Shown here in pieces: positions 59,237-64,000 of a stretch of 64,000 nt of DNA. The notes under the pieces are model-generated. The model searched no databases. It was not told where the DNA came from and was given only the letters and a program-made list of their open reading frames with translations. The translations under genes were made by a program, and so were the position numbers. Each line of letters opens with the position of its first letter. Position 1 is the stretch's first letter. The stretch is from NCBI RefSeq assembly GCF_004353915.1, contig NZ_SMRP01000003.1, forward strand, positions 552,851 to 616,850, written 5' to 3'. This DNA is from Paraburkholderia silviterrae (GTDB taxonomy: Bacteria > Pseudomonadota > Gammaproteobacteria > Burkholderiales > Burkholderiaceae).

Positions 59237-59884
59237 GCGCGAGCCGCATGGCTCGTGCCCGGCGGGACGCGCATCTTATCGCGACTATGTCACAGGGAGT
59301 GTCCCTTCCCGACATGTTGTCGCGCCGGAGGCGCAACGGGTTTTCACGACCGTTTTCGAGATACAATTACGGATTGCGTTCAAGCTCGCTGTATGCACAC
59401 ATCACGCGCCGTACCGCAGGCGCGTCCGCAAGCCTCCCGGGCCGCGAGATCCAGCAAACCAGGGCCAGATATTGAAGCATTTTGCCCCTGGTTTTAGCGC
59501 CGCGCTGCCCGGAAACGAACCCCCAATCTAGAACGCACTTAAAAAACAAGGGGTTGCGGAGTGTTTCCGCTTTGTAACAACGTAAAGAGTTTGAAATCTC
59601 GTAGCCGGCAATGGGTGCAAACCCCGATAATGCCGACTCGAACAGCGTAGGGAATTTGACAGCATGACGTCAACGACCGCGAACCCTGCGCGTTTACCGC
59701 CTGAGCCGCCGCGTGTGTCAATTCAAGACTTCACAACTGCGTCGGTCAGTGTGCCGGGCTTCCGGCGCGGTTAGCGGTAAGGAACGCCTGGTGGGGCGCG
59801 CGGCAACGAGGCCGCAGCTCGCGAGGTCGATTGTCAAAATTGCAGCACTTAGCCCGATTTATTACGAGGAAGGAGTTCACCACT
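59237..59884. other. 648-base gene-free divergent region, ABC exporter / glycosyltransferase
   Basis: AT-richer than its surroundings, with no plausible ORF. It contains TTGACA at 59656 without a good -10, and TACAAT at 59362-59367 with a poor -35. Its length suggests long leaders or extra control elements. Confidence 0.5.
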
Positions 59885-60949
59885 ATGCGAATCGCTCAAA
59901 TCGCTCCGTTGCACGAGGCGGTTCCTCCCAAGCTGTACGGCGGCACGGAACGGGTGGTCTCCTACCTGACCGAAGCGCTGGTCGAGCAGGGCCACGACGT
60001 CACGCTCTTCGCCAGCGGCGATTCGATCACCTCGGCAAAGCTGGAAGCATTCTGGCCGCAGGCGCTGCGCCTCGACCCGACGATTCGCGACGTGATGGCT
60101 CCGCACATGCTGCTGCTCGAAGAAGTGCGCCGCCGCGCGCATGAATTCGACGTGCTGCATTTCCACATCGACTATTACCCGTTCTCGCTGTTCCAGCGTC
60201 AGGAAGTGCCGTTCGTCACCACGATGCACGGCCGTCTCGACCTGCCGGAACTGCAGCCGATCTTCAACGCGTTCAGCGACGTGCCGGTCGTCTCGATCTC
60301 GGACAACCAGCGCACTCCGCTGCAGCAAGCCAATTGGCAGCAGACCGTCTATCACGGCCTGCCCGAAGACGTGCTCAAGCCGATTCCGAACGTCGAGCCC
60401 GGCTACCTCGCATTCCTCGGCCGCGTCTCGCCGGAGAAGGGGCTTGACAAGGCGATCCGCATCGCCGGCCAGGCGGGCATGAAGCTCAAGGTTGCCGCCA
60501 AGATCGACAGGGCCGACCGTGCCTACTACGAAGAAGTCATCAAGCCGCTGATGGCGCTGCCGCACGTCGAGTACATCGGCGAAATCGGCGAAGCCGAAAA
60601 GCGCGAATTCCTCGGCAATGCGCATGCGCTGGTGTTCCCGATCGACTGGCCGGAGCCCTTCGGTCTCGTGATGATCGAAGCCATGGCCTGCGGTACGCCG
60701 GTCATCGCGTTCAAGCGCGGCTCGGTGCCGGAAGTCATCGACAATGGCGTGTCGGGCTTCGTCGTCGAAGACGAGATCAGCGCAGTCGCGGCGGTCAAGC
60801 GCCTGTCGACGCTGTCGCGCGAGAAGGTGCGCGGCGCGTTCGAGGCACGCTTCTCGTCGAAGGTGATGGCGCGCAACTACGTCGCCGTGTACGAAGAAAT
60901 GCTGCGCCAGAAGCGCCGCACCGTGCTGCGCGAAGTCAACGCCGGCTAA
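59885..60949 (+). CDS. Family 4 glycosyltransferase
   Basis: A 354-residue GT-B enzyme. The N-terminal half begins MRIAQIAPLHEAVPPKLYGGTERVVSYL; the C-terminal half has LGRVSPEKGLDKAIR near 180 and the E-x7-E motif EPFGLVMIEAMACGTPVIA near 255. Substrate unknown. The start is supported by GAGGAAGGAG nine bases upstream, so the in-frame ATG at 59831 is rejected. No polysaccharide genes flank it, so it seems to act alone. Confidence 0.92.
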   Translation: MRIAQIAPLHEAVPPKLYGGTERVVSYLTEALVEQGHDVTLFASGDSITSAKLEAFWPQALRLDPTIRDVMAPHMLLLEEVRRRAHEFDVLHFHIDYYPFSLFQRQEVPFVTTMHGRLDLPELQPIFNAFSDVPVVSISDNQRTPLQQANWQQTVYHGLPEDVLKPIPNVEPGYLAFLGRVSPEKGLDKAIRIAGQAGMKLKVAAKIDRADRAYYEEVIKPLMALPHVEYIGEIGEAEKREFLGNAHALVFPIDWPEPFGLVMIEAMACGTPVIAFKRGSVPEVIDNGVSGFVVEDEISAVAAVKRLSTLSREKVRGAFEARFSSKVMARNYVAVYEEMLRQKRRTVLREVNAG

Positions 60950-61037
60950 GCGGCCAGCGCATTGGCAGGTCAGGCGCTCGGCCTGGCCGTCGCCGCCCGG
61001 CACGCGCCGCCGAGCGTGCCTGCCTGTCCAACGCCCT

Positions 61038-61066
61038 AACGCCCCAGTGCTTTGCGCTGGGGCGTT
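61038..61066 (+). terminator. Hairpin after the glycosyltransferase gene
   Basis: Perfect 10-bp stem AACGCCCCAG / CTGGGGCGTT with a 9-base loop, but only two T follow before GTCG. Probably a terminator or mRNA-stabilising hairpin. Confidence 0.5.
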
Positions 61067-61216
61067 GTCGCATTTGCGCCGCATTTGGCCTCGGGACAAG
61101 GTAAACACTACCGGCGAGCGTGAGGGGCGGCGGCAATGTCCCTATAATGGCCGTTCCGCGAAATCCGCAATCTATTCACGACCGCAGCGCGCGACAAGCG
61201 TGCAAGACGACTGCGC

Positions 61217-62260
61217 ATGACCACAGCGCAAGACCAACGCCACCTGAGGAGAAGTGCCTTGGCGAGATCTCGACCGACGCGCGCCGCCACCGTTCCCGGT
61301 GCCGGAAAGATGTTCGCGCTGCGCGCAATCGGTCTCGTGATCCTTGCGCGCTGGCTGCACTCGATGGGGGACATGAATTTCCTCCCGGCGCTGCGGGGCA
61401 TGGCTTCGTCGCCGGCTGCGTGCCTGAATCTGGTGTTCCTGTTTCTGCTGATCGTGCTGCCCGGTGCGAAGGCGCGCGTCGAGCGGCCATTCCATCCGCT
61501 GCCTCAATGGCTGCGCCAGGCGTTGCGCATTTTCGGCGTGCTCGGCTGCCTGTTCGCGCTCTGGTCGATCGGCCTGTTCGTCTGGGACGCGGGCTGGCGC
61601 AGCGCGGTGCAGGCGATCGAGTCCACCAACGGCTGGCTCGTCGTGGCGCCCGCGCTCTACGCGTCCGTCGTCTGGATCTGCCGTCCGCGCGCGTTGTGGC
61701 GCACCAACGTGGCGGCACGGCGTTTCGCGATCGGGCGCTATGCAGTGTCGATCGATGCCGCGACGCGCACGACCATTGTCTGGCTCGAGAGCCGCAAGGT
61801 CGGGCAGTACGATGCGCGCGAACTGTCGGTGCGCTGGCCGGTGGGTATTGGGCCGGCCGCCACGACGCCACGCTCCGCGCCGGCTGATGCACCGGCTGAT
61901 GCACGGGCAGATGCGCCGGCGGCTGGCGCGACGCCGGCCGAACCCGGCGCCGTTGCGCAGAGCGCGAGCCCGGCACCGGCGGCGTCGACGATATCGGCCA
62001 CGGCGGTAAAGCCGGCTGCGAGCGAAGCGCCTGCCGCCCCGGCGTTGCCGCGCCAGGCCGCGCCGGCGCGCGCTGCCGGGCGCTATCCCGGGATCGAATT
62101 GCTGTGGGACTCGCCAGCAGCGGCGGGCCACAATCGTCAGACCGTCATGCGCGTGCGGCTCATGACCGAAGGCGACCGCGTCGCCGCGCGCGCACTCGAT
62201 GCCGCACTGAAACAGGCGTCGCCCGTCGCTCTGATCGAGCCGCCCGGCAGCACCGCATAA
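61217..62260 (+). CDS. Uncharacterised membrane protein with Pro/Ala-rich linker
   Basis: Not recognised. The 347-residue protein has a basic N-terminus, hydrophobic segments at about 66-84, 108-131 and 140-157, then a soluble region with CRPRALWRTNVAARRFAIGRY and WLESRKVGQYDARELSVRW. A Pro/Ala/Asp-rich linker (about 218-285) follows, and a final block LLWDSPAAAGHNRQTVMRVRL. ATG 61310 is a possible later start. It lies 69 bases before a DUF2214 gene in the same direction. Confidence 0.75.
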   Translation: MTTAQDQRHLRRSALARSRPTRAATVPGAGKMFALRAIGLVILARWLHSMGDMNFLPALRGMASSPAACLNLVFLFLLIVLPGAKARVERPFHPLPQWLRQALRIFGVLGCLFALWSIGLFVWDAGWRSAVQAIESTNGWLVVAPALYASVVWICRPRALWRTNVAARRFAIGRYAVSIDAATRTTIVWLESRKVGQYDARELSVRWPVGIGPAATTPRSAPADAPADARADAPAAGATPAEPGAVAQSASPAPAASTISATAVKPAASEAPAAPALPRQAAPARAAGRYPGIELLWDSPAAAGHNRQTVMRVRLMTEGDRVAARALDAALKQASPVALIEPPGSTA

Positions 62261-62328
62261 GGCCGTTCCTGCGCGGAGCGTGCTTCGCGCAAGCTTGTCG
62301 ATCCCGTCGTCGTTTCGAAGGAGTCGCG

Positions 62329-62793
62329 ATGCTCACACGCTGGTTGCTTGCCGCCATTCACCTGCTGGCCTTCGGCTTCGCGCTCGCCTCGATTCTGCGG
62401 CGCACGCGCGGACTGCGCCGCTGCACTTCCACCGAGGCGTTGCCCGCGATCTTCGGCGCCGACAACGGCTGGGGCGGCTCGGCGGTCGTGCTGATCGTGA
62501 CAGGGGCGATGCGGGCATTCGGCGGGTTCGAGAAGGGCGCCGACTATTACCTGCATGAGCCGCTCTTTCACGTGAAGATGGGCGTGCTCGTGCTGATCCT
62601 GCTGCTCGAGATCGCACCGATGAGGGCGCTGCTGCGCTGGCGGCTCGCCGTGCGCCGGGGCGATGTGCCCGATCTCACCGGCGCGCCGAAGTATGCGCGG
62701 ATCGGCGCGTGGCAGACGGTGCTGCTCGTCGTGATGGTGTTCGCCGCGACCGGGATGGCACGCGGAATCGGCCTCGCTACGGGGGGCGCCTAG
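62329..62793 (+). CDS. DUF2214 family membrane protein
   Basis: A 154-residue inner-membrane protein with about four helices (8-26, 47-63, 84-103, 127-147). The pattern FGADNGWGGSAVVLIVTGAMRAFGG followed by YLHEPLFHVKMGVLVLILLLE matches the DUF2214 family, with conserved histidine and lysine in the third helix. Function unknown. GAAGGAG precedes ATG 62329 at proper spacing. Confidence 0.85.
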   Translation: MLTRWLLAAIHLLAFGFALASILRRTRGLRRCTSTEALPAIFGADNGWGGSAVVLIVTGAMRAFGGFEKGADYYLHEPLFHVKMGVLVLILLLEIAPMRALLRWRLAVRRGDVPDLTGAPKYARIGAWQTVLLVVMVFAATGMARGIGLATGGA

Positions 62794-63077
62794 CAGGGCG
62801 CGCCTGGCGGGGCGCGCGGCAAGCGCACTTCGAGTCGGGCGCTCAAGGTGCGCCATCCAACTATGCTGATGAATGTTGTCGCCGCGCGGGAGTGCTGGCG
62901 CACATAGCAGTCGCATCGGCGCTCGGCCCGCGGCGCGTGTGGCATTAAGATCGACTCGCGCCGGGCAACGGCAGGGAACAGGGGGCCGGTGAGGCAGGCG
63001 GACACCGTGCGTGCGGGGCGTCGCAAGTCGGCTCGCCGCTCGTCTCGAACATGTTGCGCTGCGAGGGGAGACGCATC

Positions 63078-64000
63078 ATGGGCTTGCATGGCTTGCGTGC
63101 GCGGATGGCCGCGCGCTGTCTCGCGGCGGTGGCACTCGTGTTGCTGTGCGCGGGGTGCCAGGCGCCGGACGGGGACACGGACGTCCATGCGGGAAAAGGC
63201 CATCACAAGGGCATGCACGGCGGCCGTCGCGAGGAGGACGCGCTCTCGCAGACGCAAGTGCACGCTCAGACTTCGGCGCAAGGGCAGGGTAATGCGTCGT
63301 CGCCGTCCCAGACGCCGCTCCCACTCGACGAACGTACACTCAAGGCCCAGCTCGCCGAGATGCCGGACGGCCGGGCGCGCCTAGCGCTGCTCGACCGCCT
63401 CGCCCGCGAGGACGCGCGCGACGGGCACATCAACGACTACTTCCACGTCCTCGATCTGATCGCGAGCGACAGCGGCATTGCGCCGGGCCGCCGCTCGCTC
63501 GCGGCTTCGGAGCTCGCCACGGCGTTTGCGTACGAGAAGGACTTCGCGCGCAGTCATCGAGCGCTCGACGACGCGAAGTCTTTCGCGGCCGAGACGAAAG
63601 ATGCCGATCTCGATGCCTTGCCCGCCAATCCTGCGTACGCGGTGCTGCGCGCCGAAGCGGTGCTCGCATGGCGCTACCGGGGGCAATTCGATGTTGCGCT
63701 GCGCCTGAACCGCGAAGCGACCGATCTGGCCTGGCGCGACCTCGGCAATGCGTCGCTCAGCCCCGCGCGGCGCCATGCGGCCGCCAATGAGCTGATCGGC
63801 GACCTGCCAACGCAAACGAATCTGTTGATCCGCTGCAATCGTGCGACGGAGGCGCTCAGCTACGTCGAGGAACTCCGCTGGGATCTCGACAATGGCCCGC
63901 AACTCCATCCCACGACGGCCCAGCGTGCCCAGGTGGCGCGCGCGAGAGCGCTGGCGCTGACCTCGTTCGACGACTACGACGCGGCGCTTGCATCGATCGA
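63078..64000 (+). CDS. Putative lipoprotein with helical-repeat character, cut by window end
   Basis: An open frame from ATG 63078 runs to the window edge with no stop (307 codons so far). The N-terminus has a basic start, a hydrophobic core and a lipobox-like LLCAGC with cysteine 27. A His/Gly-rich patch (about 38-48) and a Ser/Gln/Pro linker follow. From about residue 85 the sequence is helical with paired helices rich in Ala, Leu, Arg and Asp (e.g. YEKDFARSHRALDDAKSFA), suggesting TPR-like repeats. Possible function: none inferred. GAGGGGAG lies before the start. Confidence 0.7.
   Translation, partial: MGLHGLRARMAARCLAAVALVLLCAGCQAPDGDTDVHAGKGHHKGMHGGRREEDALSQTQVHAQTSAQGQGNASSPSQTPLPLDERTLKAQLAEMPDGRARLALLDRLAREDARDGHINDYFHVLDLIASDSGIAPGRRSLAASELATAFAYEKDFARSHRALDDAKSFAAETKDADLDALPANPAYAVLRAEAVLAWRYRGQFDVALRLNREATDLAWRDLGNASLSPARRHAAANELIGDLPTQTNLLIRCNRATEALSYVEELRWDLDNGPQLHPTTAQRAQVARARALALTSFDDYDAALASI

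Noticed and set aside
59656-59684. TTGACA in the exporter/glycosyltransferase gap as a promoter
   Set aside because: No -10-like hexamer 16-18 bases downstream.

Overview
The window is high-GC, gene-dense core chromosome from a beta-proteobacterium. Gene order, EF-P with arginine at position 32 next to earP, and protein style all point to Burkholderiaceae (Burkholderia/Paraburkholderia/Caballeronia type). I call about 54 protein genes and three tRNAs. I see no rRNA, CRISPR array, insertion sequence, integrase or prophage. The last gene runs off the right edge.

Left part (1-12.2 kb): fdxA, pncB, a LUD-domain protein overlapping a membrane antiporter, a D-2-hydroxyacid dehydrogenase overlapping rmuC, then a leftward block of an SSAT-like acetyltransferase, a small membrane protein, the molybdenum cofactor genes moaA-mobA-moeA and a YkuD L,D-transpeptidase.

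Middle (12.6-42.8 kb): two blocks that are separate in E. coli lie side by side. The first is rne / rluC - HAD phosphatase - Rieske - S49 peptidase / RsmI-like methylase and Maf / yceD-rpmF-plsX-fabH-fabD-fabG-acpP-fabF (ribosome maturation and fatty acid synthesis). The second is rpoE-rseA-rseB-degP-glutaredoxin-lepA-lepB-rnc-era-recO-pdxJ-acpS-nagZ (envelope stress, secretion, RNA processing, cofactor synthesis). The two are bridged by a YgfX-like membrane protein. AcpS, at the end of the second block, makes the active form of AcpP from the first.

Right part (42.9-64 kb): a leftward sigma-54 response regulator, a CsbD-like protein, efp and its modifier earP; rightward uvrC-pgsA-tRNA-Gly-tRNA-Gly-tRNA-Cys (the same neighbourhood as E. 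coli uvrC-pgsA-glyW-cysT); DUF2164 and ElaA proteins; a leftward copper/cytochrome oxidase assembly set (Sco, PCu(A)C, CtaG-like); trehalose synthesis otsB-otsA; an MsbA-like ABC exporter; a family 4 glycosyltransferase; and three poorly known envelope proteins.

Most of this is ordinary conserved genome, and I did not find a convincing new defence or mobile system. The better leads are regulatory or structural: four 9-bp direct repeats in front of rpoE, terminator-like hairpins inside operon leaders (lepA, plsX), a long gene-free rne/rluC interval, tandem-duplicated tRNA-Gly units, and unusual tails or insertions in RNase III, UvrC, RecO and RNase E. All calls rest on reading the sequence; no database search was run.
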